The position numbers and the translations under genes are program-made. From Hemicordylus capensis (taxonomy: Eukaryota > Chordata > Lepidosauria > Squamata > Cordylidae), in assembly GCF_027244095.1 (NCBI RefSeq), contig NC_069660.1, forward strand, positions 105,686,834 through 105,750,833: DNA of 64,000 nt. Reading direction: 5' to 3'. This document shows, in pieces, positions 11,582-22,855 of this stretch. Below the pieces are notes generated by a model. It made no database searches and had not been told where the DNA came from. It saw nothing but the letters and a program-made list of their open reading frames with translations. Numbering within the stretch: the first letter of the stretch is position 1; each line of letters begins with the position of its first letter.

Positions 11582-12944
11582 ACCTAGCCCAAGAGAAGAG
11601 AAGGAGAGGGGATGGCATCTGGAGGCTGGGTTATACTCAAGGAGACAATACACAGTTCATTCACTGCCTGTGACAACCACAGTAGCAGGATCAATGCTGA
11701 TTAACTCCAGCACATTCTACTTTCTGGTCTTTTTCATCACCTTTTCTTTGCAAATTCTCCCATGCATTCAGACAGCATGGGCCAGTAGTAAAAGGCCTGT
11801 GTTGTTATTTTCTTTAGTAACCAATGAAGGAGAGAGGGTAAACAGCATACATTAGTCTTTGAGATATCCTGGCTCAGTCAGTCTCCCCAGCCTTCTGCTG
11901 TGAAGGGAAGCTTCCCAGGCAATTGCTGTCCCCTTGCTGTTAATGAGCAGCATGAAGTAAACAAGACTCCCTTGTGGACTGCCTTGACCCAGACTTGGAG
12001 GAAAGCAGCTGGCCAACTGCCCACGCTCATGTTCAGCCACATGGCTTCAGAGCCAAACAAGTGGGGAGGCTTGCATTTTCCCAGCTGTGTGATCCACTCG
12101 CTAAATGCCTGGCCAAGAATCCACAGGCAAGCCCAGCGAGGAGACGAAAGGAAGCCGCTTCAGTTACGTTGTGCTTTCCCCCTCCCATTAGAAACTGAGA
12201 AACTCAGGGTCACCAGATGTCCCTTTATTTTAAGGGGCAGACAATAATTGAAAGTGGTGTCTTTCCCCAGAAAATTGCATCTCATAGAACAATGAAATTG
12301 TTGTAACTTGCAACAGTTCTTGCAATGTTGGTCTGTCAGACTCTGGAGATCTGGATAAAATGCTTTCAAAGGTAAACTTTTAAGTTCAGATTTTGTTAGC
12401 TTCCAGATTCAGCTTTATCATTCCTGTTATAGAACATAATGTCACTTATTCCGCCATTTGACATGTCCTGCCCCTCACACTGCACACAGATCCTAACATA
12501 GTGAGAGCTGTGGGGATGCTTCACAGCACCATCATAATTACTAGCATAGAGCTCTCATTGCCCAAGACTTCCCCATTGTTTTTAATTTCAAAAAGGAAGA
12601 TAAATAGGCATTTCCCTTGCAGCAAGGCTCTTCCTTGTGAGCCTTGCAGCAAGGCTCTTCCTGTGCATCACCAAACAAAGATCGCTCACAGCAATGTCCA
12701 GCAAGATACATATTATTCTCCCATCAAGCCTTGATGGGAGTATTGCTCAGTGGCAGAGACGCTCTTGCCCCTGGACTTTGGGGCCGAAGACCTAGGCCCT
12801 CCACACAGCCCCTGGGGCACCCCGTAGCCTCTTTAGACATCCTGGGTGGTGTGGTTGCCTGGTGCAGCATGATGCTTAATTTGCAGAGGAGGGAAGGGGG
12901 GCCTCCAAAGGCCTTTAGGTACAGGCTCCAAAATGACCTCGGCG
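11582..12944. other. Intergenic, minor duplications
   Basis: No gene recognised. A tandem duplication of GCAGCAAGGCTCTTCCT lies at about 12620-12663. At about 12736-12770 a tRNA-A-box-like stretch (TTGCTCAGTGGCAGAGACG) could be a broken SINE head, but it lacks a B box. Confidence 0.4.
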
Positions 12945-13140
12945 CACCTCTGCTCAGTGGTAAAGCACCTGCCTGCTTTGCAGATTTAAAACCCCCAGGT
13001 TCTGTCCCTGGCATCTTCTGATAGGGTGGGGAAAGACCCTTGACTGAAGTCCTGGAAAGCTGCTACCCATCCATGTAGACAACAGAGCTAAATAGATTAA
13101 TGATGTGACATAGTATAAGGCAGCTTCATATATTCAATGC
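12945..13140 (+). mobile_element. tRNA-derived SINE
   Basis: The A-box-like TGCTCAGTGGTAAAGCACC and the B-box-like GGTTCTGTCCC are spaced as in a tRNA. They are followed by the shared body (AGACCCTTGACTGAAGTCCTG) and the tail AGTATAAGGCAGCTTCATAT. It is the same tail family as 13176-13470 and 24570-24845. Confidence 0.75.
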
Positions 13141-13175
13141 TTGATTGCAGGAATCAATGAAATTTTGAGAAGGGC

Positions 13176-13470
13176 TCAGAGGCTGGTCTTGTGGTAACAA
13201 GCATGACTTGTCCCCTTAGTTAAGCAGGGTCTGCCCTGGTTGCACATAAATGGGAGACTAGAAGTGTGAGCACTGTAAGATATTCCCCTTAGGGGATAGG
13301 GCTACCCTGGGGAGAGCAAGGTTCCAAGTTCCCACCCTGGCATCTCCAAGACAGGGTTGAGAGAGATTCCTGCCTGCAACCTTGGAGAAGCTGCTGCCAG
13401 TCTGTGTAGACAATACTGAGCTAGATAGACCAGTGGTCTGACTCAGTATATGGCAGCTTCCTATGTGGTC
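13176..13470 (+). mobile_element. 5S-rRNA-headed SINE
   Basis: The head contains GTTAAGCAGGGTCTG (13219-13233) and AATGGGAGACTAG (about 13249-13261), spaced like the box A and box C promoter elements of 5S rRNA (AGCTAAGCAGGGTCG and ATGGGAGACC). It then runs into the same body and tail as the neighbouring tRNA-headed SINE (GCTGCTGCCAGTCTGTGTAG, then GTCTGACTCAGTATATGGCA). It therefore looks like a SINE whose internal promoter comes from 5S rRNA. It is not a functional 5S gene, because the first half of 5S is unrecognisable. Confidence 0.7.
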
Positions 13471-13476
13471 TCTTGT

Positions 13477-14115
13477 TCATAAGAACATAAGAGTAGCCCT
13501 GCTGGATCAGGTCCAAGGCCAGTGGTGGACGGTGAGGGCAGCACTGGGTGGTGGCGGCAAAAGGACTTGTAAGAGGCCAGGTGAGCGCTGTAGCTGTGGT
13601 GTTGGATGCTGTGTGGAGTGCCGCTACTCGTGGCAGCTTGCAGGTGCCAGCAGTACCACTGGTAATAACCTTTTAAAAGTACTTCTCTCCAGCTCCCCAG
13701 CGCCTCCCTCACCGGCTGCCCACTGTCCAAGAACTGTCCAGAATCCTGTTTCATAGAGTGGCCCACCAGATGCCTCTGGAAAGCCCACAGGCAAAAGATG
13801 AAGGCATGCCCACTCTCCCAAAACTGGTATTCAGAGGCATCTTGCCTCTGAGCCCCATGAAAGCCTAGCCATCAAGACAAGTAGCCATTGATAGACCACT
13901 CATCCATGAATTTGTCTAAGCCCCTATTAAAGCCATCCAAGCTTGTGATTCCATGGTAGAGAATTCCATAGATGAGTTATGTGTTGTGTGAAAAAGTACT
14001 TCCTTTTGTCAGTCCTAAATTTCCTGGCATGACTCCCTGGTTCTAGTGTTGTGAGAGAGGAAGGAAATTTTCTCTCTATCCACACTCTCCATTCCATCGG
14101 CACTTTGCCTGCATC
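13477..14115 (-). mobile_element. CR1/L2-type LINE 3' fragment with internal insertion
   Basis: Read on the minus strand, it encodes the diverged C-terminus of a LINE ORF2 (a stretch resembling RKFRTDKRKYFFTQ, then WNSLPW) and then the 3' tail ending at GTTCTTATG. About 220 bp (13520-13736) of unrelated sequence, bounded by CAGTGGTGGAC and GTCCAAGAACTG, interrupts the tail. These ends resemble hAT termini, but no clean target duplication is seen. It is a heavily 5'-truncated copy. Confidence 0.75.
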
Positions 14116-15276
14116 CCCAATACCATGCTTTAGAATTTGTACACAATAAATCCCAGAGCTTACCTCCCTTTCATGTCTGCCTGTCTCATGTGGATTGCAA
14201 GGCCTCTGGGCAAGACTGGGCCAATTCTGCTTGCACACACTGTCTAGCACCCTGCTGGAAATACAGAATGCTAACTTTAAAAAACAAACAACCAAATGTT
14301 GACTTTTTAAAAAGAGAGACCAGAGTATAAGACACACATTTGCATTTGTTTAAATGGAGAAATGAAATTGTAGTCCAGTCAACAATTATGATAACAAAAA
14401 AGGCTGTACATCGCTTTGCTTTGTTTTTTGTTTTCGCTCTTTCTTCAAAGGAGTATGCAGAGAACAATCTCCTTTCTTTTGTATCATGTTTACAAAGGAA
14501 TCAAACATTGGGCTTTTACACTGCCGTGTCGTGTCTTGAGAGAAAACTTCACAGTGGCACACTGAAGAGTCTAATAAAGTCAGCAACAACAACAGGGTTA
14601 TTGCCAGGTTTCACACAGCAGGAAGGAAGCAATACAAGGCTACAGTCAAGATTTCATGGTGAGGAAGAAAAAGGGCCAGCACAGATGACATTGGTAAGGG
14701 GCTGGGGATAACACATAAAGCAGGAAGGCAAACAGACAAAACACATTGTCTCTGTTCAAGAAAATAATTAAAATAAAATAAAATAAAATAATAATAATGC
14801 AATATTTGCAGCTTCGTTGGACTCTATAGATGTCTGCGCCATGACTTCAGAAGTCACTTGGCCTTCAAAACACTTCCAGTCGTGATGGTTATACTGACAT
14901 TCATAAATTTTGAAGACATTTCACCATACACAGAGTGCCACTTCCTTCTAGTTTTAAAATACTTCATTACTCAGAGTCAAATAATTCATCTGTAAGAGTT
15001 CTGAGGAAATTAGGATCTTCCTAACCTTCCTAATCTTGTTTGGTACAAGAGGATCACCCAGACAAGCACAGAGGGCCAGACTCATTTAAGCCACAATCTC
15101 CTCACAGGTTCTATTCTGTCAAGTGCTGCTATGCTCTAACACATATCTGAATTCCTATGTCTTCAGTAGTCATGAATATGGGAGAATTTCATCTGATGTG
15201 GCTACTGTCATCATTGTACCAGTATTAAGGAAGAAACTAAACAGCACCAGCAGGGATGGAGCAAGGCTGCTGGGAG
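14116..15276. other. Intergenic, nothing recognised
   Basis: No gene seen. An AAAAT/AAT simple repeat lies at about 14766-14800. Confidence 0.4.
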
Positions 15277-16332
15277 CAGGGGCATGTCTAGGGGTAGGGC
15301 AGGCAGGGCATGTGCCCTGGGTGCCACTTGAAGGGGGCGCCATTTTGTAAAATTATTTTTTTAAAAAAATGGCTGCCAAAAACAAAATGGCCACCGTGCA
15401 TGCTCAAATGGCCGCTGTGAGGTCCTAGGTCTTGCCAGGCCTTGCAGAGGCCCTTTGAGCATGCGTGGTGGCCATTTTGTTTTCAGTGGCCATTTTTTAA
15501 AAAAAGATTTTTTTAAATGGCCACTGCAGATGCTCAAATGGTCCCTGCGAGGCCCTAGAGGCCGGGGGGGGGGGGAGGAACCTTTGCAAACCACCTCAGC
15601 CTTTAGGAAGCCCCCCCAAAGGGGCTACAGGTAAAAAAAATAATAATATATAATATAAGTCACTGTACACATATTCAGATTGGCACTATGTACAGAGAAT
15701 CAGGGCTTGTGAATACTGAGCTGATGCTTATGAGCTAGGATTGTATTCATTTGCTCTTACTTTGCTTCTTGTGATAAGTGAGTTAAATGTGATGTCTTGC
15801 TAATATGGCTATTAATGGTGAATTTGTCTTTGAATCAGTGTGAAATCCTTAATATTAAGGCCCACTGGGAGTTTCTTGCTCTCTTTCTCTCATTTTAACT
15901 GTCTTTCTGAAAGACTAGAATATATTCCAAGCAGTGACACAGTTTACTCTGCATATCCTTTAATTATTTACAGAGTATCTGGGAAAAGTCAGATTCTCCA
16001 TTTATTTTTAAAACTTGTGTAATGGTGATGCTACAATACATAGTAGAGAATTAGACAGGCACTTCTGTTTAGTTTTCCAAGTACACCTCCACATAGTATT
16101 TGCGTATTTCATGAGCCCCAGCATACTGAAATTTGTAGTTTTCCAGCATTTTTTAATCTGGCTACGTCCACTGCTAAATAGTTTTTGAAAGATTAAAAGA
16201 TTAACGAGCCTGACTTGTACTTTTCAGCTGATATTATGGTAAAGTTATCTGAAAGATGGGTGTCAGATGCTTGGACAGGGGGCGCAATTTCAGTGTTTGC
16301 CCTAGGCGCTATTTTCCCTAGATACGCCTCTG
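15277..16332. mobile_element. hAT-type non-autonomous element, 1.06 kb
   Basis: The left end is CAGGGGCATGTCTAGGGG and the right end CCCTAGATACGCCTCTG, an inverted pair. Both flanks are GCTGGGAG (15269-15276 and 16333-16340), an exact 8-bp target duplication. The interior has two inverted AAAATGGC(C/T)-type blocks near 15365-15530 (for example AAATGGCTGCC, GGCCATTTTGTTTTC) and AT-rich filler. No transposase reading frame is visible. The exact duplication suggests it is younger than most repeats here. Confidence 0.9.
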
Positions 16333-16388
16333 GCTGGGAGCCCTGAGACAAGAACTGAAGATGGGCGCCTACCCCGCAGGCCCCCTAC

Positions 16389-16670
16389 CAGGGGCGTAAA
16401 CTATAATAGGGCAAGGGGAGACAGTTGTCTGGTGGCCCACTGCCTTGGGGCCCCCCCCAGAGGCAAGTCACATGACTGACTCCCCCAGCCGTGCACCCAC
16501 CAGGGCATTCTTCAGTTGTATTCATCCTCCAAAATTGATGTGGGTGTTAAGACCTGGAGCTACCAGAACAGCATGTCTTTCTCTAGTACCATTAAATGAC
16601 TTGCATCGTCCACAATTTACAAAACCTTTAAAAAAATAATTTAAGATGATGTTCTATTGTGGCACATAGG

Positions 16671-16726
<56 letters not shown>

Positions 16727-16817
16727 GATTTCTTTACTTCATGAGCTGAGCTTCAGTGAGGGGGGGGCCATTTTAAAATCTTGTCTCTGGGCCCACTCCA
16801 ACCTTGCTACGTCCCTG
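16389..16817 (+). mobile_element. hAT-type MITE, family A, copy 2
   Basis: The ends are CAGGGGCGTAAACTATAATA and TTGCTACGTCCCTG, with the interior collinear with 7005-7451. The flanks CCCCCTAC and CCCCTATC look like a degraded 8-bp duplication in a C-rich context. A GATA microsatellite has expanded within it where copy 1 has a TATACA-type tract. Confidence 0.8.
16672..16727 (+). repeat. (GATA)n microsatellite, about 14 units
   Basis: Uninterrupted GATA/ATAG repeats inside the hAT family A copy. Likely length-variable. Confidence 0.95.
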
Positions 16818-18399
16818 CCCCTATCTTCTTCTCTTCTCCCCTTGTCCTTGCTGCAGAAGAACTGAAAAACAAATGGAGAAAATGGTGAATGGTGAAAAAC
16901 AAAACATTCTCCACACATCTTTTCTCTCCCACCTATGCAAATAATATCACCCGGTAGACTAGTCCTCCGAGGCAGGCAGACATTGCAAGTCCAGAGCGGA
17001 GGACTGGTTTACCCACCAACCCCAATTGGTAGACCTCAATAAATTGGGTCTTTCCAACCACAATTGGAAAAACAGCACCGTTTTGAGGCCCTTGTGCAGC
17101 TGAGCGGGTTTCTGAATCCAACCCTTTCTAGTGCACATTTACTGAAGAGGAAGCCCATTGAACTAAATCATTTACTTCTGTGCAAGCCCACTTGCATACT
17201 ACAAGGCAAAGAGCAGGGAGAGAGAACAGTCACTTACTTAAAAGGAAGTCCATTGAATTGAATCATGATTCATTTATTTCTGTGCAATCCCACAGCCCTC
17301 ACTGAAGGAGCGCTCGCCCTCCCCCTCACCCTCCTATCTATCTATCTATCTATCTATCTATTTATCTATCTGGAGACACGCCAGTTCCTGTCTTTCCCCC
17401 TTCCTGGCTCGCCACAGGATTCCCTTTCGCTCCCCCCCCCATAAGCAGTTCCCTTGTTTTGTCACTCCAATGGGTCTCCTCACACACTCTACTTCCTCTA
17501 TCTCTCTCTTTTTAAAATTCCCCCCGGTTATTGTTTGCGCAAAACTGGAATGATGCAAGGCAAAGTTAGATTTGTTTTGGAACTGCACTTCCCCCTGCAG
17601 GTGGATTAGCACAAGGCAGCCGAGAAGTTACAAAACATTTTTTCACACCCACCTCCCCTGCAAATCCATTGGCCCAAATGGAGCAGGAGGAGGGGCAGAT
17701 AAACGCATTTCAAGGAAAATATGGACAGTGCTGCCTTGAAAACACATTGCAATAGATGGAAAATATGAATGGCCACCAGCTTAAAACAAAGCATTGAATA
17801 ACGCTTTACTCTCGGTTTTAAACCGTTGCACTATTCCGTCACACTTTGCAATGTGTGACACTTTTGCAACCCATTGCAAATCTCGTAGTGTGTAAAACGC
17901 CCTAATCACTGATCTGGCTTTTGCATATCACATGCCCACATAGGAGTTTTCTAAGTTCAGCACATTTAGCACACAAGTGAAGGCTGATGCTGCAGTTCGG
18001 GGCCAGGGGGAGGTAGCCTGTGTCACAGGTCATCTGCATCTGTCTGCCACCTGCAATTGATCCTGCAATTCTATCAGTCTGCTGAGCCGGCACTGAAGAG
18101 GTCAGCAGGAATGCCAGTATTTGGTGGTTGGGGTCCTCAGGGCTTAATCACAGCCAAAGTTAACTGGGGCCTAACACTGGGATGAAATCTGAAATGTTGC
18201 TCAGCCCTGGACTATATGAAGTAATAATGAAGAAGAGAATGTATTTGAGCATGTGCTGAATTTATTTATTGTATTCCTATAATATAGATCATATTTCACA
18301 AATTAGTACACAAGGTGATGATGAACAAAAACTAATATGAAATCAACTATAAAAGCACTAACCACAATAAATAAATCATAATGTGGCAGAATGGTGTCT
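16818..18399. other. Intergenic with old repeat pieces
   Basis: No gene recognised. A (TATC)n microsatellite lies at about 17332-17372. About 17140-17300 carries two degraded copies of an ancient repeat (AAGCCCATTGAACTAAATCA, AAGTCCATTGAATTGAATCA). A purine/pyrimidine-rich stretch lies at 17395-17510. Confidence 0.4.
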
Positions 18400-19215
18400 C
18401 AAATAATCCATGGCAGAACGTCTTTGCAAACCCAGACCCAAATAATGACAGGACATGTGTAGTTGGAAGAAACAAGGGCCACTTTATTGAATTATTACAA
18501 ATCTGCAACAAGGAATTGAATTAAAGTGCGGGTATCCCCTATGTGGGTCAATCTCATAGGAGGTATGCCCACAGGAGGACGAAGGACTGGGCTTTGATTC
18601 AGCTCAGAACCAGTTCGAACCTTATCTCGACCGCAAGGTTACCCCTGACGAGGTGATGCATGCCAGCCCACCTCAACCCAGGTAGCGACCTCTGAGCGGT
18701 GTTTGCTGGCATGCATCCAAGTGAGAGTGGATCCGGCCCGAGTGTCGCAAGATCACCAAGCCTTTCTCCATATTCTCACTCACCGTAACAGCCCTCCAGC
18801 CAACACCTATGTAAATTAACCTACCCTGACGTCCACTCAACTGCAACGTGACCAAATAACCCAGTGACAACCTCAACAAAATCAGTGAGATGTAGGCAAA
18901 AAAAGGCCCCAACTGTAGCCAATCAGCTGAGACCCACAAAAACTCCTACTTGGCCCCAAAAGGCAACCAGAATATCCCCCACTGAGTCATGGGATGGGCG
19001 AGAGGGTGCCTGCCCGCAGAATAACTGAGAAAGAATGAAACGAAGCCGGCTGCTTATGCAGGCGCTCCTGTGCTCTGATTGGTCCGTCCACAACATGTGG
19101 TGGGCGACAAAAATGGAGGCCCGTGTGCCTGCTTCTCAGGCTGGGCCTGCAACTCCAGCCCTGGTATCACTGCTGAAGCAGCGAAGGAGATGGGGAGCGG
19201 CTTTCCATCACAATT
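18400..19215 (-). repeat. Unclassified long repeat-like block, possibly LTR-like
   Basis: The block differs in base composition from its AT-rich surroundings. On the minus strand it holds a canonical polyadenylation signal followed by a GT-rich stretch (TTCAATAAAGTGGCCCTTG, 18493-18475). That would fit the R/U5 part of a long terminal repeat or the 3' end of another retroelement. No coding region and no matching partner repeat is visible in the window, so the class is a guess. Confidence 0.3.
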
Positions 19216-20253
19216 AGGATTAGGGGCAAGAGTTTCAGAAGAGATATGGTATAATCAGGAAGCTTGCATGCTAGATCTCATTTTGGTAATTAAGCTCTAA
19301 ATGCACTGAGTGTGTATGGCTGATACTTTCTTCCCTCTTCAAAGGCAGAATATTTACTTTAAGTAGGCATCATTTGCTAACAAGAACACAACAGAGGATA
19401 TTCCTAGGTTATATGTACATTACAATTTGGTGAGAGCACAGAAGTGCAGGATGTTATGTTAGGTACAGGATTCACCTTCCTAAGAATCTCAGTTTTCATG
19501 TTCAAAAAGCATGTATCTAGTCCTTATGATTGCAAATATAGGCTTTTAAAATATATTTGTATTAAGAATAAAATTATACTATAATCTTCTATGATGTGGC
19601 ATAGAATGTTAATGTTTAAAATGAAATGTTATAGAGGCCTGTGGGAAGATATCAAATAGAATCAAGAATTAATAGAACACTGGAGTCCATACATCTCATC
19701 TTAGAATCGACAAAACCCACAAGAGCATGTAATATAAGAGATGCTTGATGTTATTTAATGTCTTTGGAAGTAAAGGTGTGATTTTAAAAAGGATGCTCTC
19801 TGTGTAGATCAATTATCTTTGTTATACTATAGGTAACTGTTGTAAATGCTCTTTGATTTTGATTGCAAAGATTGTAAATGCTTTGAAGCAATGAAGTTTC
19901 AAAATTAATAGAAGTGGCTGAACAAGATTGGGAGTGTTTGGGGATGAGGCTTCAATGTCTTGCAGAGTTAGCAAGAGCAGGATAAATTATGGATAACAGG
20001 AAAATCTGCAGAATAAATTATGAAAATAAGTGAAATAGCATACATTTGCTCTGTTTGCATCACTTATGCAGGTAAGAATATTCCAGTGTCCTTGGTGCAA
20101 AATTTGCATTGCCTTTACACAGAATGTTAAATGTGCAATGTACATATCCTAGAAACTGCTGAGTAGTAGCTTGCTTTCCCTGGACACTGACTGTTGAATT
20201 AGCAGTAACAGGAAATTCAGATCGCATGGGACGGGAGAGTGGGAGCAGCTTCA
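19216..20253. other. Intergenic, nothing recognised
   Basis: AT-rich, with no gene, repeat or RNA recognised. Confidence 0.4.
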
Positions 20254-20328
20254 GTAATCCTGATCAGTACGAGAGGAACCTCATTTGGTGTATGTGCTTG
20301 GCGGTTCTCAGTCAAGCACATATACACC
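20254..20328 (+). pseudogene. 28S rRNA fragment (sarcin-ricin loop region)
   Basis: Bases 20254-20280 (GTAATCCTGATCAGTACGAG, then AGGAACC) match the universally conserved sarcin-ricin loop region of large-subunit rRNA with one difference. Bases 20281-20302 (CATTTGGTGTATGTGCTTGG) match the next conserved stretch, and about a dozen bases between the two are missing. Bases 20303-20328 read on the minus strand as a second, poorer copy of the last part (GGTGTATATGTGCTTGACTG), making a hairpin. This is a dispersed rRNA fragment and not a working gene. Confidence 0.75.
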
Positions 20329-21648
20329 TTCAGGCCAAATATTTGCACTGTGAAATTTATTACCAGGGCATATTTGTTTTACACGCACCACGTAATTTGC
20401 ATTTTGAAGAGCTTTTGGAGCATCTCCTGTCTTGTGGAGGAAAACAACTTCCAAAGACGCCTTTCGTAACCAACTCAGTTTGCTTCCTTGTTTTCAGAGA
20501 AGCCCAGCAGGGAAACTACAAGGAAACATATGGACTCTGCTCTTGTTTGACATGAGCACTGCTAAGTCAACTTTCCACAAAGCCCAAGCTGGAGGCTTCT
20601 GCTTTACACTCAGGAAGCTTTGCCACTTAATGCAGCTTTCCAGTTAGTATACCTGGGTTAATGAAGCATTTATGGCTCTTATCGTTATGCAAATGGAAGC
20701 AGAAGCCCTCTATGGCAGCCTTCTGGCTACTGGGTTTCGTACCTACGCAGCAGCACCTGGGACTCCTTTTCACCTTCTGCTTGATTTCAATTTGATTTGA
20801 TTCCCAGAATTAGTCAATGTTCATCTCCTATTTCATTCTTTCTACATAGCCAACAGTGAACTGTTAAGACAAAATTGCCCTAGCAGACACTTTGATTGTG
20901 GGAGAAATTGCTGTTCACCAGAACTCAAGCCACTAACCCAAGTTGCTGGTAAATTGCTAGTCTTCCCTTAGCAGACACTATTATGATGGGTCATTTTGCT
21001 CTTGGGGTAGCAGTTGTGCAAGTATTGTGAACTACTTTAGGATGGTACCCCAAAAATCACTGTGAAGTGTGACTGAGTTCCATCCCTGCTTGCCACACCA
21101 TTTAGGACTCTCCATCAATTCTGATCTGCTTTCCCGCTGGTTTCCCCCCTTTTTGTTAAGTGTCTTCCTTAGAAGCAGTGCACTTACTCTCTCCAGTGCA
21201 TGCCTCCTGCAATTAAAAACAAAAATTAACACACCCAGAGATATCTCACCCACAAGAAGATTATCCTCACCCCCTTCCATCATATGCGGATTCAGATCAC
21301 AGGACATTGCTGACACTAACAGAAAGCAGCACTGCTGACTAATATCAACAGGTGGTACCTGGCCCTTCACACCACAATTCATAAGGTTCCAGACACACGT
21401 TTACCTGGAAAGATCAGCTGGGAAGATCAGCTTGGAACCTATAGACTTGTGCACAGCTGCCCCATATGGTGGCCACAAGAGCTGGAGGTCAGAGCAAGGA
21501 TGAACCCCTGGGAGGTACTTTGAAGCCTCATGGAGGGTACATGAAACCCTCCCTACTCACTGGCACACTCTGCCATCCAGAGTCTGGCTGGCCATCTGTC
21601 AAAGATGCTGTAGCAGTTTCCCACACTGAGCACAGCATTGGACTAGAA
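20329..21648. other. Intergenic, nothing recognised
   Basis: No gene or classified repeat recognised. Short duplicated GGGAAGATCAGCT motifs occur near 21410-21435. Confidence 0.4.
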
Positions 21649-21771
21649 CAGGGCTGCTTAACTTCGGCCCACCAGCTATTTTTGGACTACAACTCCCATA
21701 AGACCCAGCCACAGCAGTCAATAGCCAGGGATTATGGGAACTGTAGGCCAACATCTACAGAAGCAGCCCTG
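21649..21771. mobile_element. 123-bp hAT MITE with exact target duplication
   Basis: The ends are CAGGGCTGCTTAACTTCGGC and AGAAGCAGCCCTG, inverted. Both flanks are GACTAGAA (21641-21648 and 21772-21779). The centre holds the mirrored pair CTACAACTCCCATAA and TTATGGGAACTGTAG. It is a fold-back miniature element without coding. Confidence 0.9.
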
Positions 21772-22114
21772 GACTAGAAGATCCTGGGTCTCCTCCAATT
21801 ATTATTCTACTGGCATCCCTCCCAAACAGGGCCAACTCCAAGCACCACTCCCTATCCCCTTCCCACACGCACTCTTGACCTCCACTCATTTAGTTGGCTG
21901 TTGCTGCCATACCACCCATGCTCTGTGAATAGCTCCCAGAATCGGACTGGCAAACAGTATATCTGTTCAAGAACTGATGAGATATGATGCTATAGCATGG
22001 TGGTGATATCTGGCTAAAATGGTTAATCACCATTGACAATCCTATCCTCCATAAATTCATCTCCTAAGCTAGTAGGAGCCAACCAAGGTGGTGCCATGCC
22101 ACTGCTGGCCACAA
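21772..22114. other. Intergenic, nothing recognised
   Basis: No gene or repeat recognised apart from the flank duplication of the preceding MITE. Confidence 0.4.
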
Positions 22115-22635
22115 CCCCATATGCCAGCCACGGCCCCTTACACCAAGGGGCTGAGTCTGGGCCAACTCAGGCCAACTCCATCTCCCTTGCCTTTGTGTGT
22201 CGCTGTCCCCTCCTCCCTGGCTGCTTACCTTCTGGGCATGCCAGGGACAGAGTTTTAAGCTTCAGGTCAGTGGCTGCCATGTGGGGGGCACTTTGCGTAT
22301 GGAGCGGCCGCTTGAATTCTCTCGCACCAGTTCGCTAGCTGGACAGTTCTCTTTCCCCTGTGCCATCCACCCAGTTGTGTGGGTTGGGCGGGGGCCGGGG
22401 GAGAGCCATTCAGCTAGCAAAGCGGCTTGACAGAAGCTAAGCCTCCACTCCATGCTCAAAGCGCCTCTCACACTGTGGCCATTAACGTGTAGAAGCATAA
22501 AACCCTGTCCCCCAGTGTGCCGAGAAGGTAAGCAGCTGGGAGAAGGGGAAGGCAGTGTGCAAGGGTGAAGGAGGTGGATCTGGCTGGACTGGCCCAGCTC
22601 CTTGATGCTGGCCTTGGTATATGGGGACAGAGACA
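22115..22635. repeat. Long imperfect fold-back repeat
   Basis: Two arms of roughly 170-240 bp face each other around about 22375. The left arm has GGCTGCTTACCTTCTGGGCA then TGCCAGGGACAGAGTTTTAA. The right arm reads in reverse complement CAGCTGCTTACCTTCTCGGC then ACACTGGGGGACAGGGTTTT. Farther out, CCCCATATGCCA pairs with TATATGGGG. This is consistent with a fold-back type DNA transposon; target duplications were not found. Confidence 0.6.
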
Positions 22636-22717
22636 ACTCTGCTGATGTTGGCTAGATCAGCTTTTGTTGGGTCTGAAAGGAAGGGCAGTGGGCAGCACAG
22701 AGCTAGGGAATGTCAGG

Positions 22718-22855
22718 CAGTGATGTAGTTGCAAATTCAGAAGTGCAGACGCTCTCCGTGACAGCCCCCGCCATGGCCATGCCCACCACACATGTAGAGA
22801 AGCTGAGAAGTACCAGTGCTCTGTCCCTGCACATCCCCCCTCTACTACACCCCTG
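22718..22855. mobile_element. Possible hAT-like MITE, degraded
   Basis: The ends CAGTGATGTAGTTG and CTACTACACCCCTG form an imperfect inverted pair of the hAT type. The flanking 8-mers do not match, so this call is tentative. Confidence 0.35.

Noticed and set aside
13190-13265. 5S rRNA gene
   Set aside because: Only the box A to box C part resembles 5S, with many differences, and it continues into a SINE body.
13520-13736. hAT insertion in a LINE tail
   Set aside because: The ends look hAT-like (CAGTGGTGGAC, GTCCAAGAACTG), but the flanks show no 8-bp duplication and some LINE bases are missing; kept only as an unassigned insertion.
16672-16727. CRISPR-like regular repeat
   Set aside because: It is a simple GATA microsatellite without spacers in a vertebrate genome.
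18400-19215. Endogenous retrovirus long terminal repeat
   Set aside because: Only a polyadenylation signal and composition point that way; no partner repeat, primer site or coding was seen, so it is listed as unclassified.
20254-20328. Functional 28S rRNA gene piece
   Set aside because: Only about 50 bp match, with an internal loss and an inverted duplicate; no rDNA surrounds it.
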